Shown one piece after another: positions 7,458 through 15,888 of a stretch of DNA of 64,000 bases (position 1 is the stretch's first letter; each line of letters opens with the position of its first letter). Location of the stretch: positions 124,001 to 188,000 of the forward strand of contig NZ_JALPKO010000003.1 of the NCBI RefSeq assembly GCF_023195885.1. Reading direction: 5' to 3'. The stretch is from Methylonatrum kenyense. Its GTDB lineage: Bacteria > Pseudomonadota > Gammaproteobacteria > Nitrococcales > Aquisalimonadaceae. The position numbers and the translations under genes are program-made. The notes below the pieces were generated by a model. It had not been told where the DNA came from and did no database searches. It saw only the letters and a program-made list of their open reading frames with translations.

Positions 7458-10391
7458 ATGAGTAATCCGACATCGGGGTCCGAACGTCTGTCGGGGCGCG
7501 AGCTCGCCCTCGCACGACGCAAGGCCATGTCAAAGGGCGGGAAGGCGGCCCTGCAGACGAACGCGAAGCAGGGCGGTGACAGCCGTGCCGGTCGCGTGCG
7601 ACCTGCTGCCGAGCCGCAGGCACCGGCGACCTCGCTGGTGCCACAGGAGCGGCAGGCTGCACCTTCGCCGGAGTCGCTGGCAACCGCCTCGCCGCAGCGC
7701 CCGGCACCCGAGCGTACGCCGGAGCCCGGGATCAGCAGTGGTGCTTCCAACGGGCGTCAGATTGCCCTGGAACGTCGCCGCGACGCAGCCCGTCGTGGCA
7801 AGAAAGCGCTCAAGGGGGCCAATGCCCGGGCGGAAGGCATGGCGCGAATGGGGTCGGCCCGGTCGCGTCAGCTCGAGGCCCTGGCCAGGTCGCAGAATGT
7901 AGACTGCTCGAACATGAGTGGGCGCGAAATTTGCCGCCTGCGGCGTCATGCGCTGGCCAATGAGGGCAAGGCGGCAGTGGCGTCCGAGACGCGCCGTCAG
8001 GACCTGTTGAAAGGCCGCGCGGCATCGCCAGCGAGTCGACCCGGCAACGGCCGGTCCGCTCCGGCGGTTGAGGAACGCGTCGCGGAAGAAGCCGTTGAAG
8101 CCGGATTCCAGGCCTTGTGTGACCAGGTCGAGTCGACGCCGGCCGACGCCGGTGGCGTCACCGAGCCACTGGTTTCGTCGGTCCGTGCGCTGTGCATGGC
8201 CCGGCGCGAGGCCATGGCGCATCGCGGCAAACGCGGCCTGCGTCAGCGCCGTAACGGCGGTGGGTTTGGCCGTGGCGTGATGCCCCAGGAAGGCACCTGG
8301 AAGGCGGCGCAGCGCAAGGGGTATTCAACCCGCGAAATTGCCCGTCAGCGGCGTGAGGAACTGTGCCAGATCGGGCGCGGCTCATCCGAGCCGGCACGTC
8401 CCTGCGGTCGACCGAAGGTGGAGTCGGCGGCGCCGGTCAAGGTCGAGGAGAGCGAGACGCTGTCCGGTGGTCGCGTGACCGGCACCCAGGTTCAGCGGGC
8501 AGCGGCTGTAACCGGGACCGAGGCTGGTAGCTGCAGCGCCATCACCGGCACCGAATACCTCAGTCTCGAACACTACGACCGGTATTGCGGGCAGCGCCCC
8601 GTTGGCGGACCCGGCAAGGTGGGCCAGTCGCATACTGCCAGTGGCCAGGCCGTCAGCGGTACCGAAGTGGGCCGCTCGCCGCGGGTCACCGGAGACGAGG
8701 CCGGTACCTGTGGCGCCGTGACCGGAACGGAATACCTGGCTTCCGAGCAGTTCGAGGGCTTCTGTGGTACGCGGCCGGAGGTCGGCCCGCGAAAGGTCAA
8801 CGCGATGCCGACCCGCGGTGGCGAAGTGGTCTCTGGCACCAGCGTCGGTCGCAGTCCGGTGGTCACTGGCGACGAATCCGGTTCCTGCCGCAGCATTACC
8901 GGCACCGAGTACCTGAACGAAGCCGCGAGCGAGGTTCCCTGTGGCACACCGTCGGCGGACGGTGTGCCGAAGGTGGGTGTCATGCACACCCTGAAGGGCC
9001 GCGAGTTGACCGGTACCGAGGTGGGCCGCTCGGTCCATGTGACCGGTGACGAATACGGCAGCTGCAAGCCGGTGACCGGTACCGAGTATCTGGGTCAGGA
9101 GCAGTTTGACAGCTTCTGCGGCAGTCAGCCGGCAGCGACTCCCGAGAAGGTGCACGAGCTGCGCACGCTCGGTGACCAGACCATTACCGGTACTGCGATC
9201 GGGCGCAGCCCGCGTGTCACCGGTGATGAGAACGGATCCTGCGGACACCTGACCGGAACGCCGTACTACAACAAGGCGGATTTCGGTGAGCTGTGCCGTG
9301 AGCCCGCGGCGGGTGGCGTGCCCAAGGTGGGTGTGATGCACACCCTGCGTGGCAAGGAAGTCTCGGGCACCCAGGTCGGGCGCTCGTTCAATGTCACCGG
9401 CGATGAATACGGGGGCTGCAAGCCGATCACCGGTACGGAATATGTGGGCTCGGACCACTATCAGGCATTCTGCGGCTCCAGCCCGGAAGCGCCTCCGGGC
9501 AAGGTCACCGTTGGCCGGACCTGGAACCAGCAGTCGGTGTCCGGCACCCCGGTTGGTCGATCCAGCCGTGTGACCGGCGACGAATACGGGGCCTGCAAGC
9601 CCGTGAGTGGTACGCCGTATATCGGGCCCGATCAGTACGATGCTTTCTGCGAGGCGCCGGAGACGGATGTCGCCGGTCAGCGCGTGGCCGATCGCCACGC
9701 CACCCCGGGTCACCCCGTGTCAGGCAGTCAGCCCGGCTATGACGAGCGCGTGACCGGTACCGAGCGCGGTGCTTGCCAGAATGTATCGGGTGCTCCTTAT
9801 GTCGGGTCGGACGAGTTCGGCCAGGCATGCCCGCCGGATGCGTCAGGCCTGCATCCGAGGTTCCGGCCCGAGGGCATGCAGCCGGCAGCCGCGGCACCGG
9901 CGTCCCGGCCGATGCCGAACGGTGGTTTCAGCGTCGAGACGCCGGCGCGTACCGCGCAGCAGCGGCGCGAACGCCGTGTGACCGGAACCGCCTATGGCAG
10001 TGCCAGCGGTATCACCGGCCCGATCAACAAGGCGATGGGTCTGGTGTCGGGCACCGAGGAATTCCGTTACCGGGACCAGCGCGATCAGCCGGTGGTTGCA
10101 GAAGCCGAGGGGCCGGTGTCGGCCGCCGACCGGGTGACCGTCAATGGCAGCAGCAACGGTGTGACCATCACCGGTGATGACTGGCAGCGCGGCAACAACA
10201 TTACCGGGACCGAGGGTTTTTCGACGCGTCGCAACCTCACCCAGCGCGGAAATCCGCGTGGTGAAGGCCGCAGCGCCTATGTCAATCGGGAGCTGGAACG
10301 CAAGGACGTGCCGCCCAGCAGGATCACCGGTTCGTCCGGGAACAGTGACGCCGGCTCGCTGGTGACGCTGTCCGGCGGTGCCCGGGGCTGA
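7458..10391 (+). CDS. csoS2: carboxysome assembly scaffold CsoS2
   Basis: Intrinsically disordered scaffold (977 residues) linking Rubisco to the shell of alpha-carboxysomes. N-terminal domain: four basic Rubisco-binding repeats of the GRE(L/I)AxxRRxA type near residues 12-30, 98-116, 154-172 and 241-260, with a fifth weaker one at 290-302. Middle region: seven repeats with paired cysteines and V/ITGT motifs (340-731). C-terminal region: degenerate ITG/VTG motifs and a final ITGSSGNSDAGSLVTLSGG peptide. A purine-rich ribosome site (AAGGAAG) precedes the ATG. It is long for the family, partly through the extra middle repeat and proline/arginine linkers. Confidence 0.97.
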   Translation: MSNPTSGSERLSGRELALARRKAMSKGGKAALQTNAKQGGDSRAGRVRPAAEPQAPATSLVPQERQAAPSPESLATASPQRPAPERTPEPGISSGASNGRQIALERRRDAARRGKKALKGANARAEGMARMGSARSRQLEALARSQNVDCSNMSGREICRLRRHALANEGKAAVASETRRQDLLKGRAASPASRPGNGRSAPAVEERVAEEAVEAGFQALCDQVESTPADAGGVTEPLVSSVRALCMARREAMAHRGKRGLRQRRNGGGFGRGVMPQEGTWKAAQRKGYSTREIARQRREELCQIGRGSSEPARPCGRPKVESAAPVKVEESETLSGGRVTGTQVQRAAAVTGTEAGSCSAITGTEYLSLEHYDRYCGQRPVGGPGKVGQSHTASGQAVSGTEVGRSPRVTGDEAGTCGAVTGTEYLASEQFEGFCGTRPEVGPRKVNAMPTRGGEVVSGTSVGRSPVVTGDESGSCRSITGTEYLNEAASEVPCGTPSADGVPKVGVMHTLKGRELTGTEVGRSVHVTGDEYGSCKPVTGTEYLGQEQFDSFCGSQPAATPEKVHELRTLGDQTITGTAIGRSPRVTGDENGSCGHLTGTPYYNKADFGELCREPAAGGVPKVGVMHTLRGKEVSGTQVGRSFNVTGDEYGGCKPITGTEYVGSDHYQAFCGSSPEAPPGKVTVGRTWNQQSVSGTPVGRSSRVTGDEYGACKPVSGTPYIGPDQYDAFCEAPETDVAGQRVADRHATPGHPVSGSQPGYDERVTGTERGACQNVSGAPYVGSDEFGQACPPDASGLHPRFRPEGMQPAAAAPASRPMPNGGFSVETPARTAQQRRERRVTGTAYGSASGITGPINKAMGLVSGTEEFRYRDQRDQPVVAEAEGPVSAADRVTVNGSSNGVTITGDDWQRGNNITGTEGFSTRRNLTQRGNPRGEGRSAYVNRELERKDVPPSRITGSSGNSDAGSLVTLSGGARG
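8475..9650 (+). repeat. seven tandem CsoS2 middle-region repeats
   Basis: Seven units of about 56 codons, each of the form (V/I/L)(T/S)GT-x-VGRS-xx-VTGDE-xG-x-C-xx-(V/I)TGTEYL-x10-C. The central units read VTGDEYGSCKPVTGTEYL and close variants. These VTGT/VTGD motifs are the shell-binding elements of CsoS2. The first unit is degenerate in its first half (VTGTQVQRAAAVTGTEAG). An eighth, C-terminal-type unit follows (VSGSQPGYDERVTGTERGAC). Confidence 0.9.
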
Positions 10392-10414
10392 GCGGATAGA
10401 GGTGCCGAAAGGCC

Positions 10415-11959
10415 ATGAGTCTCGGACGGCGTAGCAAGACGCCATTGGGTTCGCGTTACGCGATGCCGTCTGGCACGCCGGCCCCGCAACAGCCGCGGGA
10501 AGCGCCGCAGGAGCGTTCCCGCATGGATGCCGAGGCGCCACCGGAGCAGCCGGAACGGCTGCTGCAGCCGGGGCATCCGCTGGCGGACCGGGCGGCAAAC
10601 GAGACGCTGCACGGCTTCGAGCAGGCGTTTCGGCAACGCTTCGAAAGGCTGGTGCCGGTGCTCAAGGAGCTGCATGCGACGCAACATGCGTTGTCGTTCC
10701 CGGAGCGGGCCAGGGAGTTGATTGCGGAGTCGCTTGGTTTCGCGGCCCCGGCAGCCTTGCTGGACGACGCCTGGATCAATGGACTGGATACGCGGGCCCT
10801 GTACCTGCACGGCATTTTCGAGTTGTTCGAGCAGGTGGTGAATGGCTACTGGGCAGGTCGGGACGATCTGGTGAGTGAGGCGGAACGCGCAACGGCCTAC
10901 TTCCTGGATTGCGATTTCCACGAAGTGGATATCTCGCCATGTTCCGACGGCCGGTTGCTCGGCTTGCGCCGCTTCATCCTGCGGCTGCCGGATCTGGCGG
11001 TCCGGACCAGGAGCCATGCCGGGGCCCTGTTTGATGTTGAGGAGGATGTCAGGTACTGGACACGGCGCGAGCTATTGCGCTTTCGCGAAGGGCAGCCGAC
11101 CACGGCGGATGTGCCAAGCCGCTACCTGAAGATCGCCGTGTACCACTTCAGCAGCCGGGATCCGGCGCACGAGGGTTGCATGGCGCACGGCAGCAACGAA
11201 CGCGATGCGGCGGACGCGGCACTGAGGCAGTTGCGCAGCTTCAGGCAGGCGATAGAGAACACGTTTTGCTGCGGTGCCTCGGTGGACACCCTGCTGATCG
11301 GGGTCGATACCGACACGGACGCGATCAAGCTGCATGTGCCGGATGGCGAGACGCGGATGAGCCTGTACCGCTATGTCGACACGGCGGTGTTGTATCGGCA
11401 GACCCGCGAGCTGCCGGAACAGGAAGCATCGCTGCGGGTATACCAAGCGCTGCAGCAGGCCATCGCCCAGCAGGGCTGGGGGCGTGGCAAGGGCGAGCCG
11501 CATGAGGGAATGTTGCGGCTGATTACCCGGCTGCTGCTGAACAACCTGTCGCAGCTCGATTACGTGGCGCGGTACCACGATGGCCGGTACGCGGACGGGG
11601 GACATCGGGAACGGCTGATTCTGGTCGGCCACGAGGTGGAAGAGATGCAGGTGCGGAACTTCGCCTACTTCGCCCACCTGGAAACGCTGGAAGAGGGCGG
11701 GCCTGGGCTGGATGTCGGGGTCGAGAAGATTTTTCGCAAGCTCAACACAGAGCGCGGCCTGCCGATTCCCGTGGTGGTGCATTACCGCTACGACCGGCAT
11801 GTGCCGGGGTCGCGGGAACGGGTGGAAAAACGCTGCCGGCGAATCCGGCGGGTGATTCTGGAACGGTACAGGGAACTGGTGGACCAGGGCCTGCTTGGCT
11901 GCCACATGGTAATTCGGGACAAGCAAAGCGGCAGTCAGCTGGAACGGCTTGCTGCCTGA
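10415..11959 (+). CDS. csoSCA: carboxysomal carbonic anhydrase CsoSCA (CsoS3)
   Basis: Epsilon/beta-class zinc carbonic anhydrase inside alpha-carboxysomes, 514 residues. The catalytic dyad and zinc ligands are visible: C176-x-D178-x-R180 (SPCSDGR), H244 (VYHFSSRDP) and C255 (AHEGCMAHGS), with the H-to-C spacing of 11 expected from the Halothiobacillus enzyme. The N-terminal about 50 residues are disordered and basic/proline-rich, as in the segment known to bind Rubisco. It follows csoS2 by 23 bases. Confidence 0.96.
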   Translation: MSLGRRSKTPLGSRYAMPSGTPAPQQPREAPQERSRMDAEAPPEQPERLLQPGHPLADRAANETLHGFEQAFRQRFERLVPVLKELHATQHALSFPERARELIAESLGFAAPAALLDDAWINGLDTRALYLHGIFELFEQVVNGYWAGRDDLVSEAERATAYFLDCDFHEVDISPCSDGRLLGLRRFILRLPDLAVRTRSHAGALFDVEEDVRYWTRRELLRFREGQPTTADVPSRYLKIAVYHFSSRDPAHEGCMAHGSNERDAADAALRQLRSFRQAIENTFCCGASVDTLLIGVDTDTDAIKLHVPDGETRMSLYRYVDTAVLYRQTRELPEQEASLRVYQALQQAIAQQGWGRGKGEPHEGMLRLITRLLLNNLSQLDYVARYHDGRYADGGHRERLILVGHEVEEMQVRNFAYFAHLETLEEGGPGLDVGVEKIFRKLNTERGLPIPVVVHYRYDRHVPGSRERVEKRCRRIRRVILERYRELVDQGLLGCHMVIRDKQSGSQLERLAA

Positions 11960-11976
11960 GGGATGACGGAACGGCG

Positions 11977-12228
11977 ATGAAGATCTGCAAGGTGGAAAAG
12001 ACCCTGGTGTCGACCAACCGTATCAGCACGCTCGGCCATCGGCCGTTGCTGGTGGTGCGGGAGAAGAAGGGCGGTGCACGCACCGTTGCGGTCGATGCCG
12101 TCGGCTGCGTGCCGGGGGACTGGGTCATCGTGGTTGGCAGTTCGGCTGCCCGCGAAGCCGCCGGCAGCAAGGAATACCCCAGCGATGCGACGATCGTCGG
12201 CATCATCGACTACTGGGAGGATGAATAG
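11977..12228 (+). CDS. csoS4A: carboxysome shell vertex protein CsoS4A
   Basis: Pentameric BMV (EutN/CcmL) shell protein, 83 residues, that caps icosahedron vertices. Recognisable features are the MKICKVEKTLVSTNRI start, the DAVGCVPGDWVIVVGSSAAREAAGSK core and the TIVGIIDYWEDE end. It lies between csoSCA and csoS4B with short gaps. Confidence 0.95.
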   Translation: MKICKVEKTLVSTNRISTLGHRPLLVVREKKGGARTVAVDAVGCVPGDWVIVVGSSAAREAAGSKEYPSDATIVGIIDYWEDE

Positions 12229-12231
12229 TCC

Positions 12232-12564
12232 ATGGAGATCATGCAGGTGAAGGATGAGCTCACCGTGACCCGCCGGGTCGACGGTTTGAAGACCACTTCC
12301 CTGCGCGTGCTCGTCGACCACCAGGGTGGCCAGGTGGTGGCGGTGGATCCGGTCGGAGCGCACCCGGGCAACTGGGTGTTCACCGTCAGCGGTTCTGCGG
12401 CACGGCATGCATTGGACGACAAGGCAATCACGACCGATCTGACCATCGCCGGCATCATCGATCATTGGGATGACGATGGTGACCGGCAGGGCAGGCCGGA
12501 GGAACGGGCTGGACACGACCAGACCAAGGCACAGCGCTCTGCCAGTAACCGCAAGGCGGCTTGA
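12232..12564 (+). CDS. csoS4B: carboxysome shell vertex protein CsoS4B with C-terminal extension
   Basis: Second pentameric vertex protein. The first about 78 residues have the family pattern (VAVDPVGAHPGNWVFTVSGSAARHA, then TIAGIIDHWDDD). It then continues for about 30 highly charged residues (DGDRQGRPEERAGHDQTKAQ...) beyond the usual 80-83 residue length. A GGGAGGATGA ribosome site lies just upstream, inside the csoS4A end. Confidence 0.94.
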   Translation: MEIMQVKDELTVTRRVDGLKTTSLRVLVDHQGGQVVAVDPVGAHPGNWVFTVSGSAARHALDDKAITTDLTIAGIIDHWDDDGDRQGRPEERAGHDQTKAQRSASNRKAA

Positions 12565-12611
12565 GCGTCATTTTTGAAGTAACTGTCAATCCAGGAGCAG
12601 GAGAAAGAGCA

Positions 12612-12905
12612 ATGGCTACTGAACGTTTTGGTGTTGCGCTGGGCATGATCGAAACCCGCGGTCTGGTGCCGGCAATTGAAGCCGCTGATGCGATGACCAA
12701 GGCCTCCGAGGTGCGTCTGATCGGACGTCAGTTCGTCGGCGGTGGTTACGTGACCGTGCTGGTCCGTGGCGAAACCGGTGCCGTGAACGCCGCGGTGCGT
12801 GCGGGTGCGGATTCCTGCGAGCGAGTGGGTGACGGCCTGGTGGCCGCGCACATCATCGCCCGCGTGCATTCCGAAGTGGAATCCATCCTGCCGGAAAAGC
12901 CGTAA
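12612..12905 (+). CDS. csoS1: carboxysome shell hexamer CsoS1 (first copy)
   Basis: Single-BMC-domain hexameric shell protein, 97 residues, forming the facets. I place the start at the ATG at 12612 (MATERFGVALGMIETRGLVP), preceded by AGGAGAAAG; an in-frame upstream start would add 17 non-family residues. It is identical to the next gene over about 90 residues and differs only at both ends (ends LPEKP). Confidence 0.97.
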   Translation: MATERFGVALGMIETRGLVPAIEAADAMTKASEVRLIGRQFVGGGYVTVLVRGETGAVNAAVRAGADSCERVGDGLVAAHIIARVHSEVESILPEKP

Positions 12906-12971
12906 GGCGAAACCGGTAATTATGCCGCCGCGGCATCCTGCCCGGCGGCCCGAAGAGTGAAGAGGTAGACA

Positions 12972-13286
12972 ATGGCGAGCGAAATTTCTGGTGTTGCGCT
13001 GGGCATGATCGAGACCCGCGGTCTGGTGCCGGCAATCGAAGCGGCTGACGCGATGACCAAGGCCTCCGAGGTGCGGCTGATCGGACGTCAGTTCGTCGGT
13101 GGCGGTTACGTGACCGTGCTGGTCCGCGGCGAAACCGGCGCCGTGAATGCTGCAGTGCGTGCCGGCGCGGATTCCTGTGAGCGAGTCGGTGACGGCCTGG
13201 TGGCTGCACACATCATCGCCCGCGTGCATTCCGAAGTGGAAAGCATTCTGCCGATGGCCCCGAGCGCCAACGGTTCTGCCAGCTGA
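12972..13286 (+). CDS. csoS1: carboxysome shell hexamer CsoS1 (second copy)
   Basis: Single-BMC-domain hexamer, 104 residues, starting MASEISGVALGMIETRG after an AGAGG ribosome site. The BMC core (VRLIGRQFVGGGYVTVLVRGETGAVNAAV and onward to VESILP) is identical to the preceding copy. The C-terminus is longer (MAPSANGSAS). The near-identity at DNA level suggests recent duplication or gene conversion. Confidence 0.97.
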   Translation: MASEISGVALGMIETRGLVPAIEAADAMTKASEVRLIGRQFVGGGYVTVLVRGETGAVNAAVRAGADSCERVGDGLVAAHIIARVHSEVESILPMAPSANGSAS

Positions 13287-13296
13287 GGCAGTCGCC

Positions 13297-13740
13297 ATGT
13301 CTGATCCGCGGATCATCGGGTATCTGAGCCGCGCGGTAGCCCACGAGCTGTCCGCGGTTCAGCACTACCTGAGCCAGGCACGCCTGACGGCGTTTTGGGG
13401 CATGGAAGCGTTCAGCCGTGAACTTCGGCAGGAGGCGGACGAGGAGCTGGTGCATGCGGACCGGTTCATCACCCGTCTGCTGCAGTACGGGGTCAGCCCC
13501 AAGGGCGGTTCCCTGTCACCGGCCAGGCTGGGTCGGTCGCAGTCCGAGCTGCTGCTGCAGAACATCGAGCTGGAGCGGGATGCAGTGCGGCTTTACGAGG
13601 AAGCCGCGGACTACTGTCGCCGGCGCGGTGCCCTGGCGGATGCCGAGTTGTTCGAAGCGGTTCGCGACGAGGAACTCGATCACCTCCGCGGCATGGAGCA
13701 GCAATTGTACGACGCAGCGGATGGAGGCCGTCATGGCTGA
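13297..13740 (+). CDS. ferritin-like (bacterioferritin-domain) protein of the carboxysome operon
   Basis: A four-helix ferritin-like protein, 147 residues, starting at the ATG at 13297. Metal-type residues appear in AHELSAVQHYLSQ, EADEELVHADRFI and DEELDHLRGMEQQL, giving the E...ExxH...E pattern of the family. Such bacterioferritin-like genes recur after csoS1 in alpha-carboxysome loci, but their role (iron/redox control) is not settled. Its stop overlaps the next gene's start by 8 bases. Confidence 0.85.
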   Translation: MSDPRIIGYLSRAVAHELSAVQHYLSQARLTAFWGMEAFSRELRQEADEELVHADRFITRLLQYGVSPKGGSLSPARLGRSQSELLLQNIELERDAVRLYEEAADYCRRRGALADAELFEAVRDEELDHLRGMEQQLYDAADGGRHG

Positions 13741-14014
13741 TACGCATTCTGTCGCACCTGCAGGCTGGGAGTCGACCAAGGGTTCGGCGGCACCGTCCAT
13801 GAGCAAGAAATTCACGTTCGAGCGCTACGGCGTAACGCGGGAATTTCTTGACCGGTTGGCCGATCTCTCGGAAGAGGATGGCTATCACCCGAACATCAGT
13901 TTCGGTACGACCTACGTCAGCATCACGATCGACGCGCGGGACGGCGAGACCCTTGGCGAGGCTGACCGGGCCTTTGCCGAGGCGGTGGATCGTCTGGCAA
14001 TCATCGAGGACTGA
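13733..14014 (+). CDS. pterin-dehydratase-like Rubisco assembly factor (acRAF)
   Basis: A 93-residue pterin-4a-carbinolamine dehydratase-like protein. In alpha-carboxysome organisms this paralogue acts as a Rubisco assembly factor rather than in pterin recycling. The fold signature FERYGVTREFLDRLADLSEEDGYHPNISFGTTYVSITI is visible in two parts, while the canonical pterin-binding HHP motif is reduced to YHP, as in acRAF. The start at 13733 overlaps the ferritin-like gene and has GGAGG upstream; an internal ATG at 13799 (MSKKFTF) is an alternative that would remove a disordered 22-residue leader. Confidence 0.88.
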   Translation: MADTHSVAPAGWESTKGSAAPSMSKKFTFERYGVTREFLDRLADLSEEDGYHPNISFGTTYVSITIDARDGETLGEADRAFAEAVDRLAIIED

Positions 14015-14056
14015 CGCGTCGTGGGCAGGCAGATTCGTCGTCCGGATGGCAGAAAA

Positions 14057-14698
14057 ATGGATGGAGCGGCCACGGTCATCGCGGTCGTCAACCAGAAGGG
14101 CGGTACCGGCAAGACCACGGTGACAATGAATCTGGCCGCCGGGCTTGCGCGACGCGGCCGGACGCTTGTGGTTGACGGCGATCCGCAGGGTTCGGCCGGT
14201 CAATGGGCGCGTATGGCGCCGGAGGAGCGGCCGTTTCCCGCATCGGTGTTCGCGGTCGCCGGCCCGCTCGACCGTGAACTCAAGGCGCTGCGGCGGGATT
14301 TCGAGTTTATTGTCGTGGACTGCCCACCAACGCTGGAAGGGGGGACGGTGTCAGGGGCGCTTGCGGCTGCGGACCAGGTACTGATTCCGGTACTGCCCTC
14401 GCCAATGGACCTCTGGGGCAGCGTGCGCATGGGGCGCCAACTGGATGATGCGAAGGCGGCCAACCCCAAGCTCAAGCCCTGCATTGTGGTCAACCAGGTG
14501 GAAGTGCGCAGCGCGCTTTCCAGGGCGATGAAAAGTGCCCTGATGGAGATCGACATTCCGGCCCTGGAACAGCATCTGCGACGGCGCGCAATCTATCGGC
14601 GTGCCGCCCTTGAGGGGGGCTCCGTCTATGACCTGGGCAAACCGGGGCTGGCGGCGGCCGCCGAAATCGACGCGATCATCGACGAGGTGTTGGCATGA
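14057..14698 (+). CDS. mcdA: ParA-type ATPase McdA, carboxysome positioning
   Basis: ParA/MinD-family ATPase that forms gradients on the nucleoid to space carboxysomes. The deviant Walker A KGGTGKT is at residues 14-20, followed by VVDGDPQGSAGQWA and VVDCPPTLEGG. With the ATG at 14057 the protein is 213 residues; an in-frame GTG at 14021 would add 12 basic residues and cannot be excluded. It overlaps mcdB by 4 bases (ATGA), the expected McdAB pair. Confidence 0.93.
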   Translation: MDGAATVIAVVNQKGGTGKTTVTMNLAAGLARRGRTLVVDGDPQGSAGQWARMAPEERPFPASVFAVAGPLDRELKALRRDFEFIVVDCPPTLEGGTVSGALAAADQVLIPVLPSPMDLWGSVRMGRQLDDAKAANPKLKPCIVVNQVEVRSALSRAMKSALMEIDIPALEQHLRRRAIYRRAALEGGSVYDLGKPGLAAAAEIDAIIDEVLA

Positions 14699-14967
14699 GC
14701 AACCTGGAAAAGAAACTGGCCGCCGGCGTGCGCGCGGCGCGCGAGGAGCAGGACGAGGGCAAGCAGACGGCAAAGCCCGAGTCCGAGAAACCGGATTCGG
14801 CCAAGGCGGCGCCGAAAAAGGCCTCCGCCGCATCGAAGCCCCGGTCTGCCGCGGCGCGCAAGACAACGCCGCGCAAGCCTGCGGCCAAGACGCAAGCCAC
14901 CGAGGCCAAGGCCACCGCCGACGAACCCTGGACCAATCTCCACCCGGACCATATCTGGCCGGATTGA
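14695..14967 (+). CDS. mcdB: McdB, alpha-carboxysome positioning adaptor
   Basis: A 90-residue, low-complexity protein rich in Lys, Ala, Pro and Ser that ends in DEPWTNLHPDHIWPD. Alpha-type McdB proteins are short and disordered with an invariant tryptophan at the C-terminus, and are encoded directly after McdA. It loads onto carboxysomes and stimulates McdA. Identification rests on position, composition and the terminal IWPD. Confidence 0.88.
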   Translation: MSNLEKKLAAGVRAAREEQDEGKQTAKPESEKPDSAKAAPKKASAASKPRSAAARKTTPRKPAAKTQATEAKATADEPWTNLHPDHIWPD

Positions 14968-15048
14968 GCGGCGACGTCGCCGGGTCCGCGATAGCGCCGG
15001 CAGCAATGCGCCGGCGCCGCGGTCGGCTGACGGCCTGAGGAGTCGAGA

Positions 15049-15852
15049 ATGCAGGACGAACTGCGTGATCACCTGATCACCAAAGAACCGTATTATCAGC
15101 CGGTTGGCGACGAGGTCGAGCTCTACGAGGCGGCCTATTCGGTGCGTCTGCCGATGATGCTCAAGGGGCCGACCGGCAGCGGCAAGACCCGTTTCGTCGA
15201 GTACATGGCCTGGCGCCTGGGCAAGCCGCTGATCACGGTGGCCTGTAACGAGGACATGACCGCCTCGGACCTGGTCGGTCGGTTTTTGCTTGATGCCGAA
15301 GGGACCCGCTGGCAGGACGGCCCGCTGACACTGGCCGCTCGGCACGGTGCAATCTGCTACCTCGATGAAGTCGTCGAGGCCCGCCAGGACACGACGGTTG
15401 TGATTCACCCGCTGACGGATAACCGGCGCGTGCTGCCGCTGGAGAAGAAGGGCGAGCTGGTGGAGGCGCATCCGGACTTCCAGGTTGTGATTTCCTACAA
15501 CCCTGGCTATCAGAGCCTGATGAAGGATCTGAAGCAGTCCACCAAGCAGCGTTTCGGCGCCCTGGATTTCGATTACCCGGATCACGACACCGAGGCCCGG
15601 ATCGTGGCCCATGAGGGTGGCGTCAGTGAGGAACTCGCCGGCAATCTGGTCAGCGTTGCGGAGCGGGCCCGGAACCTGAAGGGGCACGGCCTGGACGAGG
15701 GCATTTCGACCCGCATGCTGGTTTATGCGGCGTCATTGATTGCCAAGGGCGTGCAGCCGCTCGGCGCCTGCCGCATGGCCCTGGTGCGGCCGATTACCGA
15801 CGATCCGGACATGCGCGATGCGCTCGATTCCGCAGTCACCACGTTCTTCTAA
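15049..15852 (+). CDS. cbbQ: Rubisco activase AAA+ subunit CbbQ
   Basis: MoxR-class AAA+ ATPase, 267 residues, which with CbbO removes inhibitory sugar phosphates from Rubisco. Walker A GPTGSGKT (40-47), Walker B CYLDEV (D106-E107) and the arginine-finger region near [17 protein letters not shown] are visible. It is followed 36 bases later by cbbO. The 14968-15048 gap upstream shows nothing beyond a GGAGTCGAG leader. Confidence 0.95.
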   Translation: MQDELRDHLITKEPYYQPVGDEVELYEAAYSVRLPMMLKGPTGSGKTRFVEYMAWRLGKPLITVACNEDMTASDLVGRFLLDAEGTRWQDGPLTLAARHGAICYLDEVVEARQDTTVVIHPLTDNRRVLPLEKKGELVEAHPDFQVVISYNPGYQSLMKDLKQSTKQRFGALDFDYPDHDTEARIVAHEGGVSEELAGNLVSVAERARNLKGHGLDEGISTRMLVYAASLIAKGVQPLGACRMALVRPITDDPDMRDALDSAVTTFF

Positions 15853-15888
15853 CAGGGTGCGGCGTCACGACGTTGCCTGGCCACGCTC

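Noticed and set aside
10212-10223. G GGT TTT heptamer in csoS2 that could allow -1 frameshifting (as known for the CsoS2A/B forms)
   Set aside because: It is only about 57 codons from the C-terminus and the -1 frame runs on to about 10365, so it would not give the short CsoS2A form. I saw no better slippery site near the middle/C-terminal boundary, though my scan was by eye.
12561-12611. 17-codon N-terminal extension of the first CsoS1
   Set aside because: The internal ATG at 12612 has a strong ribosome site and matches the family N-terminus.
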